In this document: in pieces, positions 54,096 to 64,000 of the stretch | Position numbering within the stretch: position 1 is the first letter of the stretch | How the letters are laid out: the number at the start of each line of letters is the position of its first letter | DNA from: Tragulus kanchil | Taxonomy: Eukaryota > Chordata > Mammalia > Artiodactyla > Tragulidae | Direction of reading: 5' to 3' | Length of the DNA stretch: 64,000 bases | NCBI GenBank assembly: GCA_022376925.1 | Contig: JAIOJX010000025.1 | Span: 94,143,608 to 94,207,607 of the forward strand | Position numbers and translations under genes: made by a program | The notes under the pieces: model-generated | Databases searched by the model: none | The model's input: only the letters and a program-made list of their open reading frames with translations | Told to the model about the DNA's origin: nothing

Positions 54096-54546
54096 AGCCC
54101 TGTAGGGTATAGAAAATCTTGCCTAAAGGTCAGTGATGAAATTGCTAAACTAGCAAAGACTCATCTCAAACATGTCTGCTCTGCATGGCTTCACTAAATA
54201 ACCATATTATGACTGTTTTCTGACATCACTCAGATTTATACATAATCCACAGATGGAGGAATCCTAAAAAGCCTTGTGTATATCTCAAGCCAGTCTACAA
54301 ACTGTGGAGCTAACTCAAAGATGACAGGCAGGAACCCACAGTTGTAACAGAAGCGAGAACTAGGTCAGGGACATGAGACATTTTCACACACAAAATCCCA
54401 AATCAGAGGGAGCCTGTAGCGTTCAGGCAGTTGATGTAAGATAACTAAAACAGACTAGCTGTTAGAGGAAGATAATAGCAAATGATCCTTTCCTCAGTGT
54501 CAAAATCAAGCTGCAGTGGGGCTCTGGCATGTATAAACCCCATCTA
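54096..54546. other. HERC3 intron, nothing recognised
   Basis: No exon or named repeat supported. Confidence 0.4.
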
Positions 54547-54659
54547 AAGAGCCCCCACTGAACTCCAGCCAACTGGTGCCATCTGTAAGGCAGGTCAGGT
54601 TGCCAGGTCTTCCAAGTTCCAAGAAAGGTCAGAGAAATTCATTTTATATTCCTCGGCTT

Positions 54660-55175
54660 TTTAAAACTGTGGTAAAAGACACATAAAATTTACCATCTTT
54701 ACCGTTTTAGGTTCATTAGGGTCAGCTACATTCACGTTATTGTGCAATGAATCTCCAGAATTTTTTTATGTTGCCAAACTGTACATCCTAAAGATTATTA
54801 TACTAAGCGAGGTAAGGCACCCAGAAAAAGACAAATATCATGTGCTATATGTGGAATCTAAAAATTGATACAAATGAACTTCTTTGTAAAACCGACTCAC
54901 AGACTTAGAAAACCAATTCATGGTTACCATTTAGGAAAGGTGAGGGAAGGATAAATTAGGACTTTGGGATTAACATGTACATACTACTATATACAAAATA
55001 GACAGCAAGGACCTACTATATAGCACAGGGAACTATATTCAATGTTTTGTAATACTCTATAAGGGAAAGAATATGAAAAGTAACATACAGATATACAGAT
55101 AAATGAATCATTTTTCTGTACACCTGAAACTAACATAATACTGTAGATTGACTATACTTCAATTTTTTAAAAAAG
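54660..55175 (+). mobile_element. L1-derived fragments (copied at 55769-56284)
   Basis: 'cataaaatttaccatcttta' block followed by 'agcgaggtaaggcacccag' and 'acctgaaactaacataatac', typical of L1 3' ends. Some of the first block's partner appears beyond the SINE at 55,505-55,590. Confidence 0.65.
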
Positions 55176-55184
55176 TCTATATCC

Positions 55185-55400
55185 AGGATTCCCTGATGGT
55201 CCAGTGGGTAAAGAGTCAACCTTGCAGTGCAAGGGGCACCAGTTGGATCCCTGGCCTGGGAAAATGCCACGTGCCGTGGAGCGGCTGGACTGGTGTACTC
55301 AATTATGAGCCAGCACTATGGAGCGCATGCACCCAGAGCTGGTGCCCTGCAATGAGAGAGGCCACCACAACGAGAGGCCCACACAAGTGAAAGAATAAAA
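55185..55400 (+). repeat. CHR-type SINE, plus (copied at 56294-56509)
   Basis: Head 'ggattccctgatggtccagt', box-B-like 'ttggatccctggcctggg', then 'gagaggccaccacaacgaga' and an A/T-rich tail. Confidence 0.8.
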
Positions 55401-56958
55401 ACTGATGAAAAATAAAAAACAATAAAAAAATTTTTTAAAAACTTAAACTAAAAATTTAAACTAAAATTTAAATTAAAATTTAATTAAAAAAAAATTTAAA
55501 CAACAATTCTCCAATTTTTCTTGCCTAGACCCTGGCGACCACCTTTCTACTTTACGTTTCTATGAGTCTGACTACTTAAAATATCTTGTTTTTTTTTTTT
55601 TTTAATGTTGGCAACTAATTAAAATTACAACATTCTGGGTGCTTCCAAAAAAACCTAAGAGCCCCACTGAACTCCAGCCAACTGGTGCCATCTGTAAGGC
55701 AGGTCAGGTTGCCAGGTCTTCCAAGTTCCAAGAAAGGTCAGAGAAATTCATTTTATATTCCTCGGCTTTTTAAAACTGTGGTAAAAGACACATAAAATTT
55801 ACCATCTTTACCGTTTTAGGTTCATTAGGGTCAGCTACATTCACGTTATTGTGCAATGAATCTCCAGAATTTTTTTATGTTGCCAAACTGTACATCCTAA
55901 AGATTATTATACTAAGCGAGGTAAGGCACCCAGAAAAAGACAAATATCATGTGCTATATGTGGAATCTAAAAATTGATACAAATGAACTTCTTTGTAAAA
56001 CCGACTCACAGACTTAGAAAACCAATTCATGGTTACCATTTAGGAAAGGTGAGGGAAGGATAAATTAGGACTTTGGGATTAACATGTACATACTACTATA
56101 TACAAAATAGACAGCAAGGACCTACTATATAGCACAGGGAACTATATTCAATGTTTTGTAATACTCTATAAGGGAAAGAATATGAAAAGTAACATACAGA
56201 TATACAGATAAATGAATCATTTTTCTGTACACCTGAAACTAACATAATACTGTAGATTGACTATACTTCAATTTTTTAAAAAAGTCTATATCCAGGATTC
56301 CCTGATGGTCCAGTGGGTAAAGAGTCAACCTTGCAGTGCAAGGGGCACCAGTTGGATCCCTGGCCTGGGAAAATGCCACGTGCCGTGGAGCGGCTGGACT
56401 GGTGTACTCAATTATGAGCCAGCACTATGGAGCGCATGCACCCAGAGCTGGTGCCCTGCAATGAGAGAGGCCACCACAACGAGAGGCCCACACAAGTGAA
56501 AGAATAAAAACTGATGAAAAATAAAAAACAATAAAAAAATTTTTTAAAAACTTAAACTAAAAATTTAAACTAAAATTTAAATTAAAATTTAATTAAAAAA
56601 AAATTTAAACAACAATTCTCCAATTTTTCTTGCCTAGACCCTGGCGACCACCTTTCTACTTTACGTTTCTATGAGTCTGACTACTTAAAATATCTTGTTT
56701 TTTTTTTTTTTAATGTTGGCAACTAATTAAAATTACAACATTCTGGGTGACTACCCATTTGTGACTGCTTATGACCACACACAACTGACTACTCAAAGCA
56801 CTTCAGTGTTTCAAGAATGCAAAAGCCAGTCAATAAAGCACAGGTATAACATTACCATCAAAGTCAAGAACAAATTACAGAGCTCAGATGTGCTTTTCGT
56901 GTCCTCAGGCTCTGAGCAAAGAGCAACTCTTTAAGATACGCTTCACATGAATTCTTAC

Positions 56959-57072
56959 CATGCCTGCTTGATGCAAGAACCACATGAGGTAGTCTTCCTG
57001 AATGTCCACGAGACCGGAAATCTCAGGAATGTAAAACATATCATACTCCACATGTTTAACTTTAAGATTTAC
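56959..57072 (-). CDS. HERC3: HERC3 coding exon E4
   Basis: A 114-bp exon (38 codons) with acceptor TTCATCAG and donor GTAAGA, phase 0 at both ends. It reads VNLKVKHVEYDMFYIPEISG, then LVDIQEDYLMWFLHQAGM. This is the HERC3 segment between E3 (ending LLEKLYK) and the microexon E5. Not duplicated. Confidence 0.96.
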
Positions 57073-57203
57073 CTGATGAAGAACAAAACAAGGACAACTA
57101 AGACCCAGGTGCCTAGAAAAGGCTTCCCACGAAACTTTTTGGTAGATCAATTTACTCTACCAGCTCTTCACCATTCTCCTCTCTGGGTCTTCTCTATGCT
57201 CAC

Positions 57204-57367
57204 CTTGTACAACTTCTCCAAGAGCTTGAGGGCTGCTGTAACATAACTGTTAAAAAGTACAGGGATTGAGAATGTCTTTCTTCCTCTCAGTAGATAAACG
57301 ACTGCACCTTTGTAGAGGTTTACCAGCTTCATGAAGTATTTCGGGCATACCTGAGACCACCAGTTAT
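57204..57367 (-). CDS. HERC3: HERC3 coding exon E3
   Basis: A 164-bp exon with acceptor TCTAAAG and donor GTGAGC. It starts with AT that completes a split Asp codon (G from E2), then NWWSQVCPKYFMKLVNLYKG, AVVYLLRGRKTF and a stretch ending LLEKLYK on a codon boundary. The phase fits E2 and E4. A truncated copy of its first part is at 58433-58509. Confidence 0.96.
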
Positions 57368-59574
57368 CTTTAGAAGGAAAGGAAAGATAAGATTTCAACA
57401 TGTGATCCTGAGCAAGTATTTATTTCTTCTGTCTATTAGCTAAAAACTGCTCCAGCTAGAAGATAAGCATTAGTCTAAAACACAGTCTCCCCAAAGTGAC
57501 TTTAAAAAAGAATCCATTAAAGCATTTCTGGAGAGAGTGGTGGCTGCAGGAGAATCCTAGAGCTACTTTCTATGAAGCTTCATAGGATTTTTTCCCTCAA
57601 GGACTCAATCAGAAGGCTAATCTAAAACTTCAGTCCCACGGGCACATGTGGACAAGAGGCTCAGGCACACACTTTGGGCAGGAACACCCACATATCCTGG
57701 TCCTTCCAGCCCTCTTCTCAGTCACCACCTGGGTCCTGAACCAGAGGTGCAGAGGCCCACACGCCCGAGATGCAGCACCAATATGGCAACCAGTCCTTTA
57801 CTTCAAGAGGCATCATTAGTAGAAAAACTACATATTTTGGGGTTTTTTTGTTTTTTTTTTTAACCAAGCAATGCTTTCTTACAATCAGACAAGACTATAC
57901 TACGGTTTTCTACTTTATCAGAAACAAACTTAGTCACACTGACATATTTACAGGAGGAAGTAATACGATATCCAAGATTTTTTAAATGGATTCCAGGAAA
58001 GTTTAGAGGTTGTGGTAGGGAGGATGGAGAAAACGAAAAGGGTAAAATAGTGATCATGGTGAATTTGAGTGGTGGCTACTTGCAGTGTTCTCTCTTCTTT
58101 AGAGTATTCTTTTAAATTTCTATTATTATAAGTTAAAAACAAATTAAGTGCAAAACTGAACTGTTGTGACCTTTCTGTGCTATTCTCCCTGGGAAAACTA
58201 AAAGAAAAAGAAAAAAAAATACTAAAGTTAGGTAATATTCCTTAAGAGATTGCCATCTCTATCTCACAGTCTATTAGAAAACCTAGGAAAATAGGTCCCA
58301 AAGAGCTTGTACGCTTAAAAGAAATTAAGAGCTAATATATTACTAGTGCTTTCATGACTATTTGTGTTTTTATATCTTATACAAAGATGGAAGCAATATG
58401 GAAAGGCCAGTATTCCATCCTGAGCCACACAGTAGATAAACGACTGCACCTTTGTAGAGGTTTACCAGCTTCATGAAGTATTTCGGGCATACCTGAGACC
58501 ACCAGTTATCTTTAGAAGGAAAGGAAAGATAAGATTTCAACATGTGATCCTGAGCAAGTATTTATTTCTTCTGTCTATTAGCTAAAAACTGCTCCAGCTA
58601 GAAGATAAGCATTAGTCTAAAACACAGTCTCCCCAAAGTGACTTTAAAAAAGAATCCATTAAAGCATTTCTGGAGAGAGTGGTGGCTGCAGGAGAATCCT
58701 AGAGCTACTTTCTATGAAGCTTCATAGGATTTTTTCCCTCAAGGACTCAATCAGAAGGCTAATCTAAAACTTCAGTCCCACGGGCACATGTGGACAAGAG
58801 GCTCAGGCACACACTTTGGGCAGGAACACCCACATATCCTGGTCCTTCCAGCCCTCTTCTCAGTCACCACCTGGGTCCTGAACCAGAGGTGCAGAGGCCC
58901 ACACGCCCGAGATGCAGCACCAATATGGCAACCAGTCCTTTACTTCAAGAGGCATCATTAGTAGAAAAACTACATATTTTGGGGTTTTTTTGTTTTTTTT
59001 TTTAACCAAGCAATGCTTTCTTACAATCAGACAAGACTATACTACGGTTTTCTACTTTATCAGAAACAAACTTAGTCACACTGACATATTTACAGGAGGA
59101 AGTAATACGATATCCAAGATTTTTTAAATGGATTCCAGGAAAGTTTAGAGGTTGTGGTAGGGAGGATGGAGAAAACGAAAAGGGTAAAATAGTGATCATG
59201 GTGAATTTGAGTGGTGGCTACTTGCAGTGTTCTCTCTTCTTTAGAGTATTCTTTTAAATTTCTATTATTATAAGTTAAAAACAAATTAAGTGCAAAACTG
59301 AACTGTTGTGACCTTTCTGTGCTATTCTCCCTGGGAAAACTAAAAGAAAAAGAAAAAAAAATACTAAAGTTAGGTAATATTCCTTAAGAGATTGCCATCT
59401 CTATCTCACAGTCTATTAGAAAACCTAGGAAAATAGGTCCCAAAGAGCTTGTACGCTTAAAAGAAATTAAGAGCTAATATATTACTAGTGCTTTCATGAC
59501 TATTTGTGTTTTTATATCTTATACAAAGATGGAAGCAATATGGAAAGGCCAGTATTCCATCCTGAGCCACACAG
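57288..59574 (+). repeat. Tandem duplication D17, period 1142 (57288-58432 / 58433-59574)
   Basis: Essentially exact copies with a direct joint at 'cacacagtagat'. The left boundary falls in the middle of HERC3 exon E3. Confidence 0.94.
58433..58509 (-). pseudogene. HERC3: Truncated copy of HERC3 exon E3
   Basis: Only the acceptor-side 77 bases of E3 are present (offset 1142), because duplication D17 begins inside the exon. There is no donor, and the exon text runs straight into unrelated intron. Confidence 0.9.
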
Positions 59575-60319
59575 GTCTCTTTACTCGTGGGGAGACCACA
59601 CTCAAATAACAGCCTAGTCCATATGGAACACAGAAGTTATTGAGCTGCAGTGAACACCTAAAAAAAAATTACCAGGAAAAAAAAATAAATGAAAAGAAAA
59701 AAACCAGGTGACAGATTTTCTGCATTTGATTAATAAAAACATCTCAGGCGCTACTCCCATGAGAGACACTCTCCAATTCACTGAGGAACGGAAGGTTCTT
59801 ATCTCAGCAAAGTGTCCGTAGCCTGCAAAAATCAGTGTGGACTCAACTGTCCTAAAAAAGAAAAACAAAACAAACATTTGGTAAGTCTCCACTAGGTCAT
59901 TTTCTTCCTCTCCTTTTCTGGAGACCTGTGTATCACACCACAACTGTTCATTTCATTCCCACCCCCTGAATTAGGTATAAGAGAAAGAAACAACAGATGG
60001 ATACTAGTTTCTGAGGCACTATTAACCACTAGTAAGATAGGAGAAGAAAAAAAAATAAAGTCGAATAATCTAATTTTGTGAATATTTAAAAATCAAGATT
60101 AGTATGGCGTAAACTATTTCAAATAACTTAAATAATGGTTCAATTTGTTTAAACAGCAAATACGGCTTGAAATTAGAAATTAACAGCAAAGAAAGAAAAG
60201 TTTAAGTGTTAAGGATATTAAATGATAACAAATTCTTGGATCTCAATCCACCAGGAGCATGATCACACAAATAAAATAAAAACCACAAAACTTCTGGTAC
60301 TGAGTGCAGCAAAATTCAC
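59575..60319. other. HERC3 intron, nothing recognised
   Basis: A 109-codon minus-strand ORF at 59,614-59,943 has no HERC3 similarity and is not needed to join E2 to E3. Otherwise AT-rich intron. Confidence 0.45.
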
Positions 60320-60509
60320 CTAAGACTTTGCTGGGGTTCGTATCCAGCCGTAGAATGGCCATAGCCAGGGGGATAGTCAACGTTATGTAATATTTGGAAT
60401 CCTGGAGCAAGGGAAACTCAGGGAGTATTAAGTAGATTCTCATTGCTTCAACATCTGGTGGTGAACTCGAGAGCTGAGGAATCAGGCAACTTTCAAAGCT
60501 ATTTAAGAT
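60320..60509 (-). CDS. HERC3: HERC3 coding exon E2
   Basis: A 190-bp exon with acceptor CATACAG and donor GTGAAT. It reads ILNSFESCLIPQLSSSPPDV, AMRIYLILPEFPLLQDSKYY and AILRLDTNPSKVL, then a lone G of the Asp codon finished by E3. This is the HERC3 linker between the RCC1-like and HECT domains. A 5' part of the exon is repeated at 61588-61651. Confidence 0.96.
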
Positions 60510-60969
60510 CTGTATGAGAGAAAAGAGTATTGAGAAATTTAAGCATACCCGAGATTAAGTTAGCTTATCTCTAAATTCATAAACTATTTGAGAGACTCTC
60601 AACTCTTATTCATTTATTATGTACTCAGGACCCTCTATGAGCCAGGTACTCATCTGTGCAATCAGGATGTATCAGTGAAAAGAAAATTCAAATACCCCTA
60701 CCTGTGTAGACCTTACACTCGGGAGGTGGGGATGGGGGTATTTCCTTAGAAAAACTTAAGCCAAATAAAAAAGTCAAAATTAGGACAAATTCCCAGCGTG
60801 AATACTTTACAAAGTTAACATTTATACAAGACAATTGCCTTTTCACCTTACTCTTTTTTCTCCCCTCTTGACAGTTCACTTATTTCAATGCAAAAATGCA
60901 TTTTAAGTATGTACTTTGTAAAAGTAAAAACCACATAACAACACGGAACACAAAAAAACAGAACCATAC

Positions 60970-61081
60970 CTGTTCTAGAATCATGGAGTGCTGAGAGTTC
61001 ATTAACTTCTCAAATAACACTCTAGTCGAGTTCAGATCAATTCCAGGGATTTTTGGACTTGTTTTAAAATGCTCATCAATT
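60970..61081 (-). CDS. HERC3: HERC3 coding exon E1
   Basis: A 112-bp exon with acceptor TTGTTTAG and donor GTATGG. The first A closes a split codon, then comes IDEHFKTSPKIPGIDLNSTR and VLFEKLMNSQHSMILEQ, leading into E2's ILNSFES. This is the 5'-most HERC3 exon found in the window; the next upstream exons, and the RCC1 repeats before them, are to the right of 64,000. Confidence 0.95.
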
Positions 61082-61587
61082 CTAAACAAAAAGAAAAAAT
61101 TAATAAAAGAAAACAAAGTGAACACTCTGAGAGGGAGGAATTATAAAGAGGCCATCAAAATAGTCTGTACATACTGATCAGATTTAAATTTGACCTGGCA
61201 GACAAGATGCACACAAAAAACTTTGGGAAAACCTGATAAAATAAATCTCTAAATCACTTTTTCAAGACTATCCTAAAATTTTCAAGTCTTTTTTCCCTTC
61301 AAGTACAAAGATCATTATTTCACTTTGAGGGTCTCTTGAAAGGTGTATACAGTGTTATGATTAGCTCGTGCATTTTTGCCTCTATCCATTGTGGTAATGC
61401 TGATACAGATAATGGGCCTAGGTGCAAAAAATATCTCTGTGCAAACTAGCCCACTCATCAACAAATGCCAAATTCAAATCAAGTATTTAAAAAATATCAG
61501 ATCTATTATTAATATAAATTAGTGTATTCCTCAGTTAACACAAGGGATTCACTCAAGGACTAATTTCACTGCTACTGTTTTTATTCA

Positions 61588-61651
61588 CTTCAACATCTGG
61601 TGGTGAACTCGAGAGCTGAGGAATCAGGCAACTTTCAAAGCTATTTAAGAT
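61588..61651 (-). pseudogene. HERC3: Truncated copy of HERC3 exon E2
   Basis: The acceptor and first 64 bases of E2 recur (offset 1142) because D18 starts inside the exon. The copy has no donor site. Confidence 0.9.
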
Positions 61652-62111
61652 CTGTATGAGAGAAAAGAGTATTGAGAAATTTAAGCATACCCGAGATTAA
61701 GTTAGCTTATCTCTAAATTCATAAACTATTTGAGAGACTCTCAACTCTTATTCATTTATTATGTACTCAGGACCCTCTATGAGCCAGGTACTCATCTGTG
61801 CAATCAGGATGTATCAGTGAAAAGAAAATTCAAATACCCCTACCTGTGTAGACCTTACACTCGGGAGGTGGGGATGGGGGTATTTCCTTAGAAAAACTTA
61901 AGCCAAATAAAAAAGTCAAAATTAGGACAAATTCCCAGCGTGAATACTTTACAAAGTTAACATTTATACAAGACAATTGCCTTTTCACCTTACTCTTTTT
62001 TCTCCCCTCTTGACAGTTCACTTATTTCAATGCAAAAATGCATTTTAAGTATGTACTTTGTAAAAGTAAAAACCACATAACAACACGGAACACAAAAAAA
62101 CAGAACCATAC

Positions 62112-62223
62112 CTGTTCTAGAATCATGGAGTGCTGAGAGTTCATTAACTTCTCAAATAACACTCTAGTCGAGTTCAGATCAATTCCAGGGATTTTTGGAC
62201 TTGTTTTAAAATGCTCATCAATT
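62112..62223 (-). CDS. HERC3: HERC3 exon E1, second copy
   Basis: Same exon and splice sites as 60970-61081 (offset 1142), from duplication D18. At 112 bp, inclusion of both copies would shift the frame. Confidence 0.9.
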
Positions 62224-62721
62224 CTAAACAAAAAGAAAAAAAATTAATAAAAGAAAACAAAGTGAACACTCTGAGAGGGAGGAATTATAAAGAGGCCATC
62301 AAAATAGTCTGTACATACTGATCAGATTTAAATTTGACCTGGCAGACAAGATGCACACAAAAAACTTTGGGAAAACCTGATAAAATAAATCTCTAAATCA
62401 CTTTTTCAAGACTATCCTAAAATTTTCAAGTCTTTTTTCCCTTCAAGTACAAAGATCATTATTTCACTTTGAGGGTCTCTTGAAAGGTGTATACAGTGTT
62501 ATGATTAGCTCGTGCATTTTTGCCTCTATCCATTGTGGTAATGCTGATACAGATAATGGGCCTAGGTGCAAAAAATATCTCTGTGCAAACTAGCCCACTC
62601 ATCAACAAATGCCAAATTCAAATCAAGTATTTAAAAAATATCAGATCTATTATTAATATAAATTAGTGTATTCCTCAGTTAACACAAGGGATTCACTCAA
62701 GGACTAATTTCACTGCTACTG

Positions 62722-63193
62722 CTTTTAACTTCCTAGCAACTAATCATTTTTCTAACCTTTAAATAAACTCTTGGCCTTTTAGAGACTTAAAGACTGGCTC
62801 TTTTAAATTCCCACTCTTAACATACCATGCCTACTAATCACAAAAGAACTATTTGCAAAACAGGTTTCTGTTTATGCATAACAGATATACTTAGTTTTAA
62901 TACCATCTGACAATGGCAATATTACAATTTATAAAAACATCAGCAGAGTTTCTAACATTTGAAAAAATTATAATGATATAATTATATGTATCAGAACCTA
63001 CATCAAGAGGAGATACTTGGGCTTTGTTTGTTGGTCTTTCGTTACTGTTGTTCTAAAAATAAATTGACCCAAAACACAGAAATTAATATCCCATATGCAA
63101 CTTTCCATAGGCTAAGAAGTACCTTCTGTTATGCTGTTAGAATAGCCAAAACACTTTATATATATGTATTTATGCTTTGCTAAACTGGCTTTC
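62722..63193. other. HERC3 intron, nothing recognised
   Basis: AT-rich. No further HERC3 exon seen. Confidence 0.45.
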
Positions 63194-63400
63194 AGGAATT
63201 CCTATGTGGCTCAGTGGTAAAGAATCCACCTGCCAATGCAGGAGACCAGGGTTCAGTCCCTGGGTCAGCAAGATACCCTTGAGAAGGAAATGGCAACCCA
63301 CTCCAGTATTCTTGCCTGGGAAATCCCATGGACAGAGGAGCCTGGCAGGCTACAGTCCATGGGGTCGTAGAAGTGTCAGATACAACTTAGCAACTAAATA
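63194..63400 (+). repeat. Bov-tA SINE, plus
   Basis: 'aggaattcctatgtggctca' head, 'gggttcagtccctgggtcag', 'ctccagtattcttgcctggg'. Confidence 0.9.
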
Positions 63401-63542
63401 GCAAAAACAACAACAAACTAGTCTTTATTATCACTGGTTTCCTATGATATGTATTTTTATTAAAGCAGAAAGAGCAAAACTTTGGACAGCACCAAAGTCC
63501 ATTCAAAAAAAAAAAAAAAGTTTTATCGCAAATCTACAGAAT

Positions 63543-63752
63543 TCAGCTTCCCTTGTAGCTCAGACTGTAAAAAAAAAAAAATCTTCCTGCAATCCAGGAG
63601 ACGGAGGTTCGATCCCTGGGTTGGGAAGATTTCCTGCAGAAGGGAATTGGCTACCCACTCCAGTATTCTTGCCTAGAGAATACCAAGGACAGAGAAGCCT
63701 GGCAGGCAACAGCCTATGGGGTCACAAAGAGTCAGACACAACACAAACTGAA
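63543..63752 (+). repeat. Bov-tA SINE, plus, with internal A-run
   Basis: 'cagcttcccttgtagctcag' head, 'ggttcgatccctgggttggg', 'gtcacaaagagtcagacac'. Preceded by an A-run at 63,506-63,520. Confidence 0.9.
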
Positions 63753-64000
63753 GTTGGATAACCTAACAAATCTGGCCAAGAGCCATTCCCAGTTTTCAGA
63801 ATAAAGTTCTCCTAGAATAAGGTTTCTTCAGCCTTGGGACTACTGACTTCTGAGGTCGACATAGGTGATTCTTTGTTGAGAGGGTAGAATCGTGAGATAC
63901 ATAGCAGCACCCCAAGCCTTTGCCCACTACATGCCAACAGTACACTCTCCATCACTGTAACAACCAAAACTTGTCACTAGACAACTGCTGAATGTCTCCT
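63753..64000. other. Intron sequence at the right edge
   Basis: 'tgaggtcgacataggtgatt' to the window end, with no exon seen. Confidence 0.35.

Larger units (their letters stand above)
54547..56749 (+). repeat. Tandem duplication D16, period 1108-1109 (54547-55641 / 55657-56749)
   Basis: Near-identical copies, separated by about 15 bases (55,642-55,656). A C-run differs in length at the left end (CCCCC versus CCCC). The unit contains an L1 3' piece and a CHR SINE. Confidence 0.93.
60446..62721 (+). repeat. Tandem duplication D18, period 1142-1144 (60446-61577 / 61588-62721)
   Basis: Near-exact copies, with one A-run longer by two in the second (GAAAAAATT versus GAAAAAAAATT). Spacer of about 10 bases. 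It holds E1 complete and the start of E2. Confidence 0.94.

Noticed and set aside
57648..57863. 71-codon ORF duplicated at 58790-59005
   Set aside because: No domain and no splice sites, seen twice only through D17.
59614..59943. 109-codon minus-strand ORF as a HERC3 exon
   Set aside because: E2 and E3 join in phase without it, and its sequence is not HERC3.

Overview
The window is nuclear DNA from a ruminant. It carries many Bov-tA/Bov-A SINEs, a BovB LINE fragment and CHR-type SINEs, alongside older mammalian MIR, L1 and Tigger copies. The species cannot be named from this alone. Two real genes are present. HERC3, a HECT-type E3 ubiquitin ligase, runs on the minus strand. Eleven distinct coding exons can be placed, from the linker before the HECT domain (near 61,081) into the middle of the HECT domain (near 19,116), all with good splice sites and matching phases. 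The RCC1-like 5' half lies beyond the right edge. The exons with the catalytic cysteine lie beyond the left edge. NAP1L5, an intronless retrogene, sits on the plus strand at 1014-1613 inside a downstream HERC3 intron. This is the known HERC3/NAP1L5 arrangement, at which NAP1L5 is imprinted.

Two processed pseudogenes also lie in HERC3 introns. One is a 5'-truncated ERAS retrocopy (minus strand, 24,601-25,123, with poly(A) and 14-bp target-site duplications). The other is a long decayed ZNF106 retrocopy (plus strand, about 31,845-38,975).

The strangest property is that the window is riddled with direct, near-identical tandem duplications. I count 18, all with a period of about 1.07-1.15 kb, together adding roughly 20 kb. 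They ignore gene and repeat boundaries. They duplicate or cut HERC3 exons, triplicate one, leave NAP1L5 with a headless second copy, and copy both pseudogenes. Copies differ by homopolymer and small indels plus some substitutions, and several are joined through short degraded spacers. The most likely explanation is an assembly fault (overlapping contig or haplotype ends kept side by side). If real, it would break the HERC3 reading frame.

Layout: 1-4.5 kb NAP1L5 with CpG-rich promoter and 3' UTR, duplicated; 4.5-19 kb HERC3 intron with BovB, SINEs and a decayed LTR pair; 19-31.2 kb four HERC3 exons (E11 to E8) and the ERAS retrocopy; 31.8-39.8 kb ZNF106 retrocopy with CHR SINEs; 40-43.7 kb three HERC3 exons, including a 24-bp microexon; 43.7-57 kb intron with Tigger, L1, an LTR and SINEs; 57-62.3 kb four HERC3 exons; 62.7-64 kb intron with SINEs. 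I saw no new defence, CRISPR-like or otherwise undescribed gene system. Exon labels E1-E11 are local to this window and run 5' to 3' along HERC3.
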